From: Magnetococcales bacterium
Lineage (GTDB): Bacteria; Pseudomonadota; Magnetococcia; Magnetococcales; JADFXB01
Direction: 5' to 3'
Assembly (NCBI GenBank): GCA_015233935.1
Contig: JADFXB010000029.1
Location: forward strand, 1 to 35,747
DNA length: 35,747 bases
A model generated the notes under the pieces. The model saw only the letters and a program-made list of their open reading frames with translations. It was not told the origin of the DNA and made no database searches. Below, in pieces: positions 1 to 9,274 of this stretch (position 1 is its first letter; each line of letters begins with the position of its first letter). Made by a program: the position numbers and the translations under genes.

Positions 1-3
1 AAT

Positions 4-22
4 GGGGGCAACCAACGCCCCC
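4..22 (-). terminator. possible hairpin downstream of the ferredoxin gene
   Basis: A GGGGGC arm and a GCCCCC arm are separated by 7 bases, about 50 bases beyond the ferredoxin stop codon. No clear T-run follows on the minus strand and the site lies at the window edge, so its role as a terminator is only a guess. Confidence 0.2.
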
Positions 23-71
23 CTTCCTTACCCGAAAACACACTCCCTGGCGGGGATTGGGCCGAATGGCG

Positions 72-347
<276 letters not shown>

Positions 348-549
348 CTACACGAGAACAAGAGATAAAAAGCGAAGTGAGGTAGGTAACAGAGTTGCGG
401 CATGATTGCAAGTAATTCCAATCGATGCCTTTGCATTCTGTTGGGAGGAAGTTGTCATCCAGCCTCCCTACCCTTTCCTTCGCGGTATTACCGCCCAAAG
501 CGGCACCTTCCACCGGCACCTGCCGGATTGGTTGACAAAGCACAGCCTT

Positions 550-599
550 CCTTGCGTTGGCAAGGAGTTTATAGCCTCTTCCCTGGCTTAAGGGAAGAG
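550..599 (-). other. two adjacent hairpins at the end of argC
   Basis: CTCTTCCCT (576-584) pairs perfectly with AGGGAAGAG (591-599), and the argC stop codon sits in the six-base loop. Just downstream on the minus strand, CCTTGC (550-555) pairs with GCAAGG (560-565). Neither has a good U-tract, so they may be an attenuator, an mRNA 3'-end stabiliser or a factor-dependent terminator. The rest of 336-549 shows only a 13-bp palindrome, GCGGTA-T-TACCGC at 482-494, and the ferredoxin leader. Confidence 0.35.
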
Positions 600-1631
600 A
601 GGAAATTGTTTCAACCCCATATCTTCTGGCAAACCCATCATCAGATTCATATTCTGGATGGCCTGACCCGCCGCACCCTTGACCAGATTATCAATGGCGG
701 ACATGACCACCATATAACCTGTACGCTCATCCATAGCCCAGCCGATATCGCAGTAATTACTGCCTTTGACCTGATTGGTACTGGGCACCTCTCCTGCTGG
801 CAGGATACGGATAAAACCCGTTTCACCATAAAAATTGCGATAGGTGGATTCCACCAGGGCGGAGGTCACTGGCAAGGTGGGGCGCAGATAGAGGGTGGAG
901 AGAATACCCCGAATTTGTGGCAACAAATGGGGGGTAAAACGCAAACGCACCTCCTGGCCAGCCACCCGGCTCAACTCCTGCTCCATTTCTGGTATATGAC
1001 GATGACCGGTTACCTTGTAAGGACGAAATCCTTCCGCAATTTCAGGAAAGAGATTGCCCTTATTGGGAGAACGACCAGCACCGCTCACCCCAGACTTACT
1101 GTCCACCACCACACCACGGGTTTCCACCAATCCCTGGGCCAACAAAGGAGCAAGGGCCAGAATAACCGAAGTGGGATAACAACCAGGATTGGCTACCAGA
1201 CGCGCCTTGGCAATGGCCCTTCGATTAAGCTCCGGCAAACCATAGACGGCTTCCTCCAACAGAGATTCCGCTTTATGGGCCTCTCCATACCATTGGGCAA
1301 ACACTTCCGCATCCTTGATGCGAAAGTCAGCGGAAAGATCCACCACCCGACACCCGGCATCCAGCAAGCTCCCCACCACTTCCATGGAGGCCATGTGGGG
1401 CAAGGCGCAAAACACCACCTGACAGGACGCCGCCACCAAGGCAGGATCCAGCTTTACGCAAACAGGGGCACCTGTTCCACGCACATGGGGGAAAGCCTTT
1501 TCCAGTGGCTGTCCCGCATATTGTTCAGAAGTCACCATGGCCAGGTCCACCTCTGGATGGCACGCCAAAAGACGCACCAGCTCACCACCGGTATACCCTG
1601 TCGCCCCTAAAATACCTACCTGAATGGACAT
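588..1631 (-). CDS. argC: N-acetyl-gamma-glutamyl-phosphate reductase
   Basis: Third step of arginine biosynthesis: NADPH-dependent reduction of N-acetylglutamyl phosphate to the semialdehyde, in the cytoplasm. The 347-residue product opens with the Rossmann motif GILGATGYTGGELVRLL and contains the catalytic-cysteine segment VANPGCYPT. A GHRHIPEMEQEL segment lies in the dimerisation domain. The ATG at 1631 is preceded by AGGAGA at good spacing and starts exactly at the conserved N-terminus; an in-frame upstream extension of 19 residues is not conserved-looking and was left out. A TTGACA lies in the upstream gap near 1695 on the minus strand, with only a weak -10. argB, the preceding pathway step, is 27 kb away in this window, so the arginine genes are dispersed here. 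Confidence 0.96.
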   Translation of the reverse strand: MSIQVGILGATGYTGGELVRLLACHPEVDLAMVTSEQYAGQPLEKAFPHVRGTGAPVCVKLDPALVAASCQVVFCALPHMASMEVVGSLLDAGCRVVDLSADFRIKDAEVFAQWYGEAHKAESLLEEAVYGLPELNRRAIAKARLVANPGCYPTSVILALAPLLAQGLVETRGVVVDSKSGVSGAGRSPNKGNLFPEIAEGFRPYKVTGHRHIPEMEQELSRVAGQEVRLRFTPHLLPQIRGILSTLYLRPTLPVTSALVESTYRNFYGETGFIRILPAGEVPSTNQVKGSNYCDIGWAMDERTGYMVVMSAIDNLVKGAAGQAIQNMNLMMGLPEDMGLKQFPLFP

Positions 1632-1787
1632 CCTGTCTCCTGTGGATGAATGGCTGCACCGTGGAAAGGAAAACAATCCTTGAGCCAATTGTCAATCCAT
1701 GTTTTATAACAAACGCAAAAAACTCTCCCCAGCCCGCCTCTGCCAGCCATTTGACGAAAGCCCTTTCCCACGGAAATATTTCAGATA

Positions 1788-3626
1788 TTAATCCAATGAA
1801 AATTTATTTTCATAATTCACCTTCAATGCAGGTTCTTGTTTTTCCTTATAAAGCATGCAGTTTCCCACCGCCAACACATCAATTTCTGTACCCATAAAAC
1901 AATTAAAAGAATCCTCTGGCGTGCATACCATGGGTTCTCCCCGCACATTAAAACTGGTATTGACAATTACAGGACATCCAGTTATCCGTTCAAAACGGAG
2001 AATGAGATCATAATAACGGGGATGGGTCTCCCTGTGGACCGTCTGAATTCGGGCAGAGTAGTCCACATGGGTGATGGCGGGAATTTCTGAACGGGGAATA
2101 TTGAGTTTATCGATGCCAAACAAGGCATCTTCTTCCGGGGTCATGGTACGGCGGCGTTTAGGATGTACCCCTGCAACCAACAGCATGTAAGGGCTGTCGC
2201 CATCCAACAAAAACCATTCTGCCACCCGTTCCCGCAAAACCGCTGGAGCAAAGGGCCGGAAGGATTCCCGATATTTGACTTTGAGGTTCAGCATTTTTTG
2301 CATGGTCGGCGAACGGGGATCCCCCAGAATGGAACGTCCCCCCAAGGCACGGGGACCATACTCCATACGACCTTGATGCCAACCCACCGCTTTGCCTTCC
2401 GCCAGGGCTTGGGCACAAGCGTTCAGAAGCTCCTCTTCTGCCAGAACGGTAAAATGGGCACCAACTGCACGTAAGCGTTCCTCACATTGTTGTTGAGTGA
2501 AAGCGGGACCCAAATAACTCCCCGCCATGGCATCCATTTGATCAGACACAATGTGGCGCGGTTTCTGGAGATGCCAGTGATATGCAGCCAGAGCGGCCCC
2601 AAGTGCACCTCCAGCGTCACCGGCGGCAGGCTGGATCCAAACATTTTGAAACTTACCATCCCCCAGTATTTTGCCATTGGCCACACAGTTCAGGGCAACG
2701 CCTCCGGCCATGCATAAATTGGGTAAACCGGTCTCTGCGGCCAGGAAACGGGTCATGCGCAGCACCACCTCTTCGGTGACCGCCTGAATGGAGGCCGCCA
2801 GGTCCATTTCCCGCTGGGAAAGGGGCTGTTCGGGTTTGCGGCAGGGACCGTCAAACAGGGATGCAAATGCCTCATTGGTCATGGTCAGGCCCGTACAATA
2901 ATCAAAATATTTTAAATTAAGACGAAAGGAGCCATCTGGTTTGAGATCCATCAGGTGGTCCAAAATTTTTTGCGTATATTTGGCCTCCCCATAAGGGGCC
3001 AATCCCATGACTTTATATTCGCCAGAATTGACCTTAAAACCAATAAAATAGGTAAAGGCCGAATAAAGCAGACCAAGGGAGTGGGGAAAATGTATCTCCC
3101 GCTGGATCAGCAATTGATGCCCATGACCCACTCCAGCTGAAGTGGTGGCCCATTCACCCACACCATCGATGGTCAATACGGCGGCGTCCTGAAATGGGGA
3201 AGGATAAAACGCACTGGCGGCATGGCTTTGATGGTGTTCGGAAAATAGCAGTTTCTCAGAAGGAATTCCCTGACCATCCAGACTTTTAAAAGCGTCCAGA
3301 ATCATTTTTTTCTGGTAGAGCTTTTCCTTGATCCAAACAGGCATGGCACGACAAAAGGAGGTAAAACCCCGCGGTGCAAAAGCCAGATAGGTTTCCAGCA
3401 AACGTTCAAATTTTAAAAAGGGCTTGTCATAAAAGGCAACATAATCCAAGTCGCCAAGATTGATCCTGGCCTCGTTCAAACAATAAAGCAGTGCCTGTTT
3501 TGGAAAGCCCGAATCATGTTTTTTCCTGGAAAAACGCTCTTCCTGTGCAGCGGCAAGAATACGCCCATCCACGATAAGAGCCGCCGCACTATCATGATAA
3601 TAAGCAGACAGACCTAAGATCCGCAC
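1788..3626 (-). CDS. NodU/CmcH-family carbamoyltransferase
   Basis: Predicted O-carbamoyltransferase of 612 residues that uses carbamoyl phosphate, via carbamoyl-adenylate, to carbamoylate a sugar or other acceptor. The N-terminal ASKHA/Kae1-like domain starts MRILGLSAYYHDSAAALI and has the metal-binding HHQSHAASAF motif near residue 130. The C-terminal domain has MEYGPRALGGRSILGDPR, YRESFRPFAP and NTSFNVRGEP. Translation appears to start at GTG with a poor ribosome site, 12 bases after the stop of the 49-residue DUF5989 gene, which suggests translational coupling. Order aminotransferase-SxtJ-DUF5989-carbamoyltransferase matches a recurrent cluster seen in polysaccharide and secondary-metabolite loci. 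The acceptor is unknown; the nearby glycosyltransferase hints at a glycan. Confidence 0.92.
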   Translation of the reverse strand: MRILGLSAYYHDSAAALIVDGRILAAAQEERFSRKKHDSGFPKQALLYCLNEARINLGDLDYVAFYDKPFLKFERLLETYLAFAPRGFTSFCRAMPVWIKEKLYQKKMILDAFKSLDGQGIPSEKLLFSEHHQSHAASAFYPSPFQDAAVLTIDGVGEWATTSAGVGHGHQLLIQREIHFPHSLGLLYSAFTYFIGFKVNSGEYKVMGLAPYGEAKYTQKILDHLMDLKPDGSFRLNLKYFDYCTGLTMTNEAFASLFDGPCRKPEQPLSQREMDLAASIQAVTEEVVLRMTRFLAAETGLPNLCMAGGVALNCVANGKILGDGKFQNVWIQPAAGDAGGALGAALAAYHWHLQKPRHIVSDQMDAMAGSYLGPAFTQQQCEERLRAVGAHFTVLAEEELLNACAQALAEGKAVGWHQGRMEYGPRALGGRSILGDPRSPTMQKMLNLKVKYRESFRPFAPAVLRERVAEWFLLDGDSPYMLLVAGVHPKRRRTMTPEEDALFGIDKLNIPRSEIPAITHVDYSARIQTVHRETHPRYYDLILRFERITGCPVIVNTSFNVRGEPMVCTPEDSFNCFMGTEIDVLAVGNCMLYKEKQEPALKVNYENKFSLD

Positions 3627-3638
3627 CGTGTTTTCTTG

Positions 3639-3788
3639 CTAAAAAAGGGTGTAGATGAAGGGCGCGACGGCAGACCCCTGGGACATAACAATCAGTCCTC
3701 CCAATAACGCCATGACCAGAAATATGGGTATCATCCAGAATTTTTTCCTGGTCTTCAGAAACAGCCACAGTTCACCCAAGAAAGACAT
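3639..3788 (-). CDS. DUF5989-type 49-residue membrane micro-protein
   Basis: A short gene with ATG at 3788 and TAG at 3639, preceded by AGAGGGG at good spacing. The 49-residue product begins MSFLGELWLFLKTRKKFW, continues into one hydrophobic helix (residues about 19-36, including VMALLGGLIVM) and ends QGSAVAPFIYTLF. This amphipathic basic N-terminus, single membrane helix and SAVAPFIYTLF tail match the small DUF5989 proteins found between sxtJ and carbamoyltransferase genes. It lies 10 bases after the SxtJ stop and 12 before the carbamoyltransferase start, so the three are clearly one unit. Its function is unknown; a membrane adaptor for the carbamoyltransferase is a reasonable guess. Confidence 0.88.
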   Translation of the reverse strand: MSFLGELWLFLKTRKKFWMIPIFLVMALLGGLIVMSQGSAVAPFIYTLF

Positions 3789-3798
3789 GGAACCCCTC

Positions 3799-4227
3799 TT
3801 AGAATTGAAACTTCATGGTTTCCGGTTCTGGACCAGCAGGTTGCCGGTGGACCCAACAGCTTGTTTGGTTAGACGGAAATTTTAGATTTAACAAGTCTTT
3901 GCCCAGCAAGCGAAAAAAAATTGCAAATGGTGTAATGACCAGAAAAAAGAGTATCCCCATAACCAGTGGCGACACCAGACGATGCAGCAATAATCCAAAA
4001 CGGGTCCACCATCGATTGAACGGGGACAACACCCGTGGCACAACCAGCCCCAGCAACAAAAAGACACCGGCAGCTCCCCAGGCTGGCCAAGAAAACACGC
4101 CCTCGTTTACCAGAATCCACAAGGCGATGATAGCAAAAAAGGCCGAAAAAACCAACCCAAAGCCACGATCCGAAGAACCCTGGACAGATTCTTCACGATT
4201 CTCGAGAGAGGGTTCCATAAACTCCAT
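3799..4227 (-). CDS. SxtJ-family membrane protein
   Basis: Membrane protein of 142 residues with a hydrophilic N-terminus and three to four hydrophobic segments: about 25-42 (VFSAFFAIIALWILV), 47-66 (WGAAGVFLLLGLVVPRVL) and 88-110 (LVMGILFFLVITPFAIFF). The C-terminus WVHRQPAGPEPETMKFQF is the hallmark of SxtJ, first named in the saxitoxin cluster. Starts at 4227 or 4218 (second Met) are both possible; the first has a TAAGGGG upstream. It follows the aminotransferase stop by 5 bases and precedes the DUF5989 gene by 10. Biochemical function is not known; the association with NodU-type carbamoyltransferases suggests a membrane partner. Confidence 0.88.
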   Translation of the reverse strand: MEFMEPSLENREESVQGSSDRGFGLVFSAFFAIIALWILVNEGVFSWPAWGAAGVFLLLGLVVPRVLSPFNRWWTRFGLLLHRLVSPLVMGILFFLVITPFAIFFRLLGKDLLNLKFPSNQTSCWVHRQPAGPEPETMKFQF

Positions 4228-4232
4228 GCCCC

Positions 4233-5402
4233 TTATCCCACCTTTGCCAAAAATTGAGCCATGCGCCGCAACCCTTCCTGAATACGCTCCAGATCGGTGG
4301 CATAAGACAGGCGCACATGTTCCGAGGCGCGAAACTGGCCAAAATCACGACCAGGGGTGATGGCCACCAAAGCCTCTTCCAACAGACGGTGACACAGTTC
4401 ATCGGCGGAAGGGATGGCCAACCGATCCAGCAGGGGTTTCACATCGGCATAGATATAAAAGGCCCCGGCGGGTTCGACGGGAATGCGAAAGCCCAATTCA
4501 CGCAATCCGGCCAGCAGCACCTGCCGGTTTTGATCATAACACAATACCTGCTGCCGCAAGCGGTCAACCTCATCAAACACGGCAAGTGCAGCGTACTGGG
4601 AGAGGGTGGAGGCGGCAATGAACAAATTTTGGGAAAGAATTTCCACCGACCGCACCGCATCGGCGGGGACGATCAACCACCCCAACCGCCAGCCGGTCAT
4701 GGCAAAAAATTTGGAAAAACCATTGATGACAATGGCATCGTCGTCAAATTCCAATAGAGAACAGGCTTTCTGGGTGTAGGTAATCCCCTGATAAATTTCA
4801 TCGGAAATCCGATGAATTCCCCGCTTTCGACACCATTGGGACAACTCGGCCATGGACTCACCGGACATCAGGGAGCCAGTGGGATTGGCCGGAGAGGTAA
4901 TCAACACCCCCCGCAAGTTATCCACCCCATCCAGTTTTTTCGGGCTGAGTTGATAGTTGTCGTCGGCCTCCACGGGTACGGCAACCGGCTCTCCTCCCAA
5001 TAGACGGATCATGTTGGGATAACATGGATAGCCAGGATCGGAAAAGGCCACCCGATCCCTTTCATCCAACAAGATACCAAAGGCCAACAAAAAAGCCCCA
5101 GAGGCTCCAGGGGTGATAATGATTCTGCCCGGATCCACCTGCACCCCATGGCACTGCTCATACCACTGGCTGATTTTCTGCCGCAATGCAGGAATGCCCA
5201 AGGAGGGGGTATAGCGAGTCAAATCCTGTTCGATGGCGGCATGGGCTGCCTGTAATACCTTGGGCGGTGTGGCAAACTCCGGTTCTCCGACCTCCAAACG
5301 CACCACATCCTTGCCTTCTGTTTGCAATTCCTTGACCCGTTGCAGCACTTCCATTACATGAAATGGTTGAATGGCTTGTAATTTGTCGGCCCATCGTTTC
5401 AT
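4233..5402 (-). CDS. class I/II PLP-dependent aminotransferase
   Basis: Cytoplasmic fold-type I aminotransferase of 389 residues, aspartate/alanine-aminotransferase-like. Visible features are RLEVGEPEF near residue 35, the TPGASGAF phosphate-binding turn near 97, SDPGYPCYPN near 121, the SPANPTGS Asn segment near 170, SDEIYQG near 200 and NGFSKFFAMTGWRLGW with the PLP lysine at about K231. A GTG three bases upstream of the chosen ATG is an alternative; AAGGAC precedes both. It leads the SxtJ-DUF5989-carbamoyltransferase unit. The substrate could be an amino acid or a keto precursor; housekeeping aspartate transamination cannot be excluded. Its start lies only 33 bases from the divergent glycosyltransferase start. 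Confidence 0.93.
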   Translation of the reverse strand: MKRWADKLQAIQPFHVMEVLQRVKELQTEGKDVVRLEVGEPEFATPPKVLQAAHAAIEQDLTRYTPSLGIPALRQKISQWYEQCHGVQVDPGRIIITPGASGAFLLAFGILLDERDRVAFSDPGYPCYPNMIRLLGGEPVAVPVEADDNYQLSPKKLDGVDNLRGVLITSPANPTGSLMSGESMAELSQWCRKRGIHRISDEIYQGITYTQKACSLLEFDDDAIVINGFSKFFAMTGWRLGWLIVPADAVRSVEILSQNLFIAASTLSQYAALAVFDEVDRLRQQVLCYDQNRQVLLAGLRELGFRIPVEPAGAFYIYADVKPLLDRLAIPSADELCHRLLEEALVAITPGRDFGQFRASEHVRLSYATDLERIQEGLRRMAQFLAKVG

Positions 5403-5435
5403 CACCCATGTCCTTCAATTTGTAAGGTAGTTCTT

Positions 5436-6248
5436 ATGAAGTCCCTCCCCATGACCTCCATCCTGGTTCCGGTTTTCAACAACCTGCCCATCTTGGAATA
5501 CATGATTCGCTCCATTATCCGCCACACCGGTTCCCTCCCCTATGAGATCATTGTGGTGGATAACCATTCCACCGAAGAGGGGTGCGAAACAATTTTTCAA
5601 CGTCTGGCCGCTCTCGACCAGGTTACCCTGATTCGTAATCCAAGCAACCTGGGCTTTGGCAAGGCCAATAATCAAGCACTGGCCATCAGCCAGGGTGAAG
5701 TCATTGTTTTGCTCAATTCAGATATGTTTGTCAACCAACGCTGGCTGTTGCCCTTCTTACGACGCCTCTACCACCATCCTGATTGCGGGGCGGTACAAGG
5801 AAAGGTTATTCTTCCCAAAGAGCGTCACTCCCCCGATGGATGGACCACCCAAACGGTGGGTTCCTGTTTTAACCAACAGGGATTTCCCGAATATCAATTG
5901 GCCAATGTGCCACACCAGGACCGTTCGGTCAATCAACCCATGCGCCTGCAAGCGTTCATGGGAACCGGGGTGGCCATCAAGAGGAGTGTCATTGAGCAGG
6001 TGGGTTTTTTTGATGAATCTTATGATTTGGTCTTTTTGGAAGATACCGATCTTTCCCTGCGCATCAGCCAGGCAGGTTATGAAATATGGTATGAACCCAT
6101 GACAGAGTTTTACCACCTGCACAGTGCCTCCATGCCCCATTTGAGCCAGGAGGAATATGATCGCAGCCGCCAAAGCAACTCTGAAACTTTTCAGCAAAAG
6201 TGGCCACTTCCGCTGATTCAGGAAATTTTGCAACGCCAAGGTTGGTGA
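5436..6248 (+). CDS. family 2 glycosyltransferase
   Basis: A 270-residue GT-A fold glycosyltransferase of the rhamnosyltransferase-like GT2 group. The N-terminal nucleotide-binding strand is SILVPVFNNLPIL, followed by IIVVDNHSTEEG, RNPSNLGFGKANNQAL and the DXD-equivalent LLNSDMFV near residue 90. GTGVAIKRSVIEQVGFFDE and FLEDTDLSLRISQAGYEIWYEP form the acceptor-side catalytic region near 180-215. There is no membrane anchor, so it probably acts at the inner face of the membrane. AAGGTAG precedes the ATG. It is divergent from the aminotransferase/carbamoyltransferase set and may belong to the same glycan pathway, which is inference. It converges on the TusA-like gene with a 6-base gap. Confidence 0.93.
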   Translation: MKSLPMTSILVPVFNNLPILEYMIRSIIRHTGSLPYEIIVVDNHSTEEGCETIFQRLAALDQVTLIRNPSNLGFGKANNQALAISQGEVIVLLNSDMFVNQRWLLPFLRRLYHHPDCGAVQGKVILPKERHSPDGWTTQTVGSCFNQQGFPEYQLANVPHQDRSVNQPMRLQAFMGTGVAIKRSVIEQVGFFDESYDLVFLEDTDLSLRISQAGYEIWYEPMTEFYHLHSASMPHLSQEEYDRSRQSNSETFQQKWPLPLIQEILQRQGW

Positions 6249-6254
6249 AATTTC

Positions 6255-6512
6255 TCACCCTTTCTGGACAAAACCGGACAACTCCCGCCCCTGGCCATGC
6301 ACCCCCAAAAAACGATGCCCACTTACCTTGCACCAGGCGGGCAGATCCCGGCTGATACCGGGATCGGTTGCCAACACCTGCAATAATTGCCCGGCAGCCA
6401 ACCCCCGCAAACCCGCTTCCACCTTGAGAATGGGCATGGGGCATAAGAGCCGCCTGGCATCCACCACCACATCAGGCCGCAACTCGGCCAGTTCCAGGGT
6501 CATTTCCGTCAT
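6255..6512 (-). CDS. TusA-family sulfur-carrier protein
   Basis: An 85-residue single-domain protein with the TusA/SirA/YedF signature: VVDARRLLCPMPILK, with the sulfur-carrying cysteine at residue 24, then LRGLAAGQLLQVLATDPG and a C-terminal strand around SGHRFLG. The family relays persulfide sulfur in tRNA thiolation, molybdenum cofactor or dissimilatory sulfur pathways, or acts as a redox accessory. Its ATG overlaps the TGA of the chemoreceptor gene as TGATG, which implies translational coupling; a TTG one codon earlier is the only other start. The pairing of a sulfur carrier with a hemerythrin-bearing chemoreceptor is unusual. Which pathway it serves is unclear. Confidence 0.9.
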   Translation of the reverse strand: MTEMTLELAELRPDVVVDARRLLCPMPILKVEAGLRGLAAGQLLQVLATDPGISRDLPAWCKVSGHRFLGVHGQGRELSGFVQKG

Positions 6513-9274
6513 CAATCAATCCCTTTGGCACGCATGAAGGGGACATAGAGCTTATCCGTCCCCATAATGTGCTCCACCAGCCAAGTCTTGGCAATGCCCA
6601 ATAAATCGATACCGACTGTAAAATGCCCCTCCTTGAACTGGGTAGCCAATTGATCCAGGGTTGCCACCAATCGCACATGTTTGGCCTTATGGGCATCAAA
6701 ATCTTTGTAACCGCATCGCTTGAGGGCTTCCTCCTCATGGGCAAAGTGGGTACGGGTGTAATCCACAAAGCCATCCAAAATTTTGCCGATGGCATCGCTT
6801 CCCTGCCCCTCTTTCATGGCCCGATGCAATTGGTTAACCATGTCCACCAGCACCTTGTGCTCCCGATCCACAAAACCGATGGTGGTGAGAAGGGTGTCGT
6901 TCCACGGGAAGAACTCTTTGTTCTCATGGGAGGAGTCCTCTAAAAAGAGGCTGTCCAAGCTCTTGAACAAACTTTGCCGTTGCTGATGAAATTTTTCCAG
7001 GGCAGAGAGGGCGGCTTCCATCTGACCACGTCCCACATGATCCACAATGGAGCGAACAATATTTTCCAATCCTTCATGTTGACGCAGGGCCTCCTGGATC
7101 CCACCGCCGGTTTTGCCTTTGGCCCAATCCCGGAAGGGACAATTTCTGTTGGAACCCAAATCGGCCTGACCAACGGTGATACGTCCTGAAATTAACTGCT
7201 CCAGCCTGCCCTGTAAGGATAACAGGGCCTCTTTAACCTGCAACATATTGAAGGGGGGCGGTGCGGTATCCTGCTCCAACTGGCTGGCGTAGAGACCATT
7301 GGCCATGGATTGCATCACCGCTCCCAACCGTTGGAAATGGCGCACGGAACCCTTCATCATTTCATTGGTTTGGGAGGCTTGCCCCATGCCCTGGGAAACA
7401 GTTTGGGCAACCTGTTCCGACTGCTGGGCAGAATTTAACACCGATGCGGCAAAATCAATGGCCATACGACTGGCGGTGGCCACATGACCTGCCGATTGGG
7501 CCACACGTTCTGCAGAATGGGCCACTTCAGAGGTTCCCTGGGCTGCTTCGGCGGCAGCTCTCGCCACTTCGATGGCCGCCTGGTTCAATTCCTGGGAGTT
7601 GATGGTCACCTCCCTGGAGGCGGACGCCACTTCCGACATATTGGAGGAAATGCGTTGAATGGTCTGATTTTGTTCATCCACCGAATGGGTGATTTCCAGA
7701 TTGGCACTATTGATACGCCCAATGGCTTCACCGATTTCCAGATTGCTGCGCAAGACATCCCGGGAGATGGATTGGATTTCTTCGGTCTTGTCAAAAATCA
7801 TCTGGGTGGCCTGGGCGGTTTGTCTGGCCAAATCTTTCACCTCATTGGCCACCACCGCAAAGCCTTTGCCTGCGTCACCGGCACCGGCAGCCTCAATGCT
7901 GGCATTCAGGGCCAGCATGTTGGTCTGTTCGGCAATACTGTTGATCACTTCCACCACTTGGCCAATTTCCCCTGCGGCCACCCCCAAACGTTCCATCACC
8001 GAACGGGATTCCTGGGCCTTGCGATTGGCCTGTTCCGACTCACCACTGGCCGACTGACACCGCCGCCGCACTTCGCCCAAGGCGGTAGTCATTTCACGGG
8101 TGGAGGCCGCCACTTTGGTCACTGCCTGATCCACATGGGCCAGACTTTGATTGATGCCACCAATGTTGGCGGTAATCTCTTCCGCAGCCGATGCCATGGT
8201 GTTGATGTTGGAACTGGCTTGACCTGCTCCAGCTGCAATGGCAGAGACTTCATGGGAAACCTGTTCAGCGGAATCGGAGATGGACTGAACATTATCGGTC
8301 ATTTGTTGAATGGAGTTACGTACCGTGGAGACGGCCTCCCCCAATTCGTCGTTGGCCACGGAAATTTTTTTCACCACCTGGGAGGAGGTGGTGGCATCGG
8401 TATCGATTTGCCCGCGAATGCGCAACAATTCGGTGGCACAGGCGGTGACGCTTCCCGCATGCATGGCAATCACCCGCATGAGTCGCTCCTGGGTTCCCAC
8501 CATATGGTTGATGGCCACTCCCAATCGACACAATTCACTGCGTCCCCTGCCCTCCTCTGCACGAACGGTGAGATCACCGGCGGCAACCTTGCCCATAAAA
8601 CTCAACAGTAACTTGACCCGCTTATGGGTCAACCAGATGGCCCACCCCACAAACAGGCCCCCTGCCAAAAATCCTGCGGTAATCATCCAGACGATGGAAC
8701 GGGCCATCTGGGTAGCATTGGTGCCCACCTCCTCCAGCAGCTCCCCTGCCTCATCCAGGTGACTTTTGACAAATGGCTCCATGGCCTGGGTCATGGCTTC
8801 CACCTGTTTATCAAATTCGGGCATCATGCGATTGCCAACTGCAGGCCCCTCTTTGATGTAGGCTTCGGTCATTTTGCGCCCCATGGCATAATAGCTTTCA
8901 AAACGATCGCCCAACTCCTTTACTACGGCCAGAGCGCGACTGTCCTTTTGTTGCTGATAACCCTCGTTAAATTTTCTCAATCCTTCACGAAATTTTTTGG
9001 CATACTCTTCTGCCTTGTTCATACCATCATTCAAACCATCCTGCCCACGGGTGGCTGACATATCGGTTAAATATTGCTGTGTTTGCAATAAGTTGATCTG
9101 TAGATCCTTGGCCATGACCAAATCCTGAGCTACTTCATCTTTGATCAAGACAATATTTTTTGCGGCAACATCATTGGCCTTCCAAGCCCAGATCCCAAAT
9201 CCCATCATCAGCATCATGGGAATCATGGCCACCAGAATCAAAATTTCACCGATTTTTAGCGAGGAAGCTTTCAT
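6512..9274 (-). CDS. methyl-accepting chemotaxis protein with CZB and bacteriohemerythrin domains
   Basis: A 920-residue inner-membrane chemoreceptor. TM1 (about 10-32, [21 protein letters not shown]) and TM2 (about 193-216) flank a helical periplasmic domain of the four-helix type. HAMP follows, then a long coiled-coil signalling domain whose hairpin tip contains [19 protein letters not shown] and [17 protein letters not shown], which contacts CheA/CheW. Near residues 665-760 a CZB zinc-binding domain carries [10 protein letters not shown] and downstream histidines. Residues about 788-920 are a full bacteriohemerythrin with DREHK, HFAHEEE, HKAKH and HIMGTDKLY, which retain the di-iron ligands. 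Cytoplasmic hemerythrin suggests O2 or NO sensing in aerotaxis, as in DcrH; CZB domains sense zinc or hypochlorous acid. The gene is followed by an overlapping tusA-like gene. Confidence 0.95.
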   Translation of the reverse strand: MKASSLKIGEILILVAMIPMMLMMGFGIWAWKANDVAAKNIVLIKDEVAQDLVMAKDLQINLLQTQQYLTDMSATRGQDGLNDGMNKAEEYAKKFREGLRKFNEGYQQQKDSRALAVVKELGDRFESYYAMGRKMTEAYIKEGPAVGNRMMPEFDKQVEAMTQAMEPFVKSHLDEAGELLEEVGTNATQMARSIVWMITAGFLAGGLFVGWAIWLTHKRVKLLLSFMGKVAAGDLTVRAEEGRGRSELCRLGVAINHMVGTQERLMRVIAMHAGSVTACATELLRIRGQIDTDATTSSQVVKKISVANDELGEAVSTVRNSIQQMTDNVQSISDSAEQVSHEVSAIAAGAGQASSNINTMASAAEEITANIGGINQSLAHVDQAVTKVAASTREMTTALGEVRRRCQSASGESEQANRKAQESRSVMERLGVAAGEIGQVVEVINSIAEQTNMLALNASIEAAGAGDAGKGFAVVANEVKDLARQTAQATQMIFDKTEEIQSISRDVLRSNLEIGEAIGRINSANLEITHSVDEQNQTIQRISSNMSEVASASREVTINSQELNQAAIEVARAAAEAAQGTSEVAHSAERVAQSAGHVATASRMAIDFAASVLNSAQQSEQVAQTVSQGMGQASQTNEMMKGSVRHFQRLGAVMQSMANGLYASQLEQDTAPPPFNMLQVKEALLSLQGRLEQLISGRITVGQADLGSNRNCPFRDWAKGKTGGGIQEALRQHEGLENIVRSIVDHVGRGQMEAALSALEKFHQQRQSLFKSLDSLFLEDSSHENKEFFPWNDTLLTTIGFVDREHKVLVDMVNQLHRAMKEGQGSDAIGKILDGFVDYTRTHFAHEEEALKRCGYKDFDAHKAKHVRLVATLDQLATQFKEGHFTVGIDLLGIAKTWLVEHIMGTDKLYVPFMRAKGID

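Noticed and set aside
402-1610. Long plus-strand open frame (402 codons)
   Set aside because: It is antisense to argC, has low-complexity His/Gln/Gly-rich composition and no family resemblance.
7484-8611. Plus-strand frame of 375 codons
   Set aside because: Antisense to the chemoreceptor; Gly/His-rich product typical of a shadow of repeated Ala/Ser/Gln codons.
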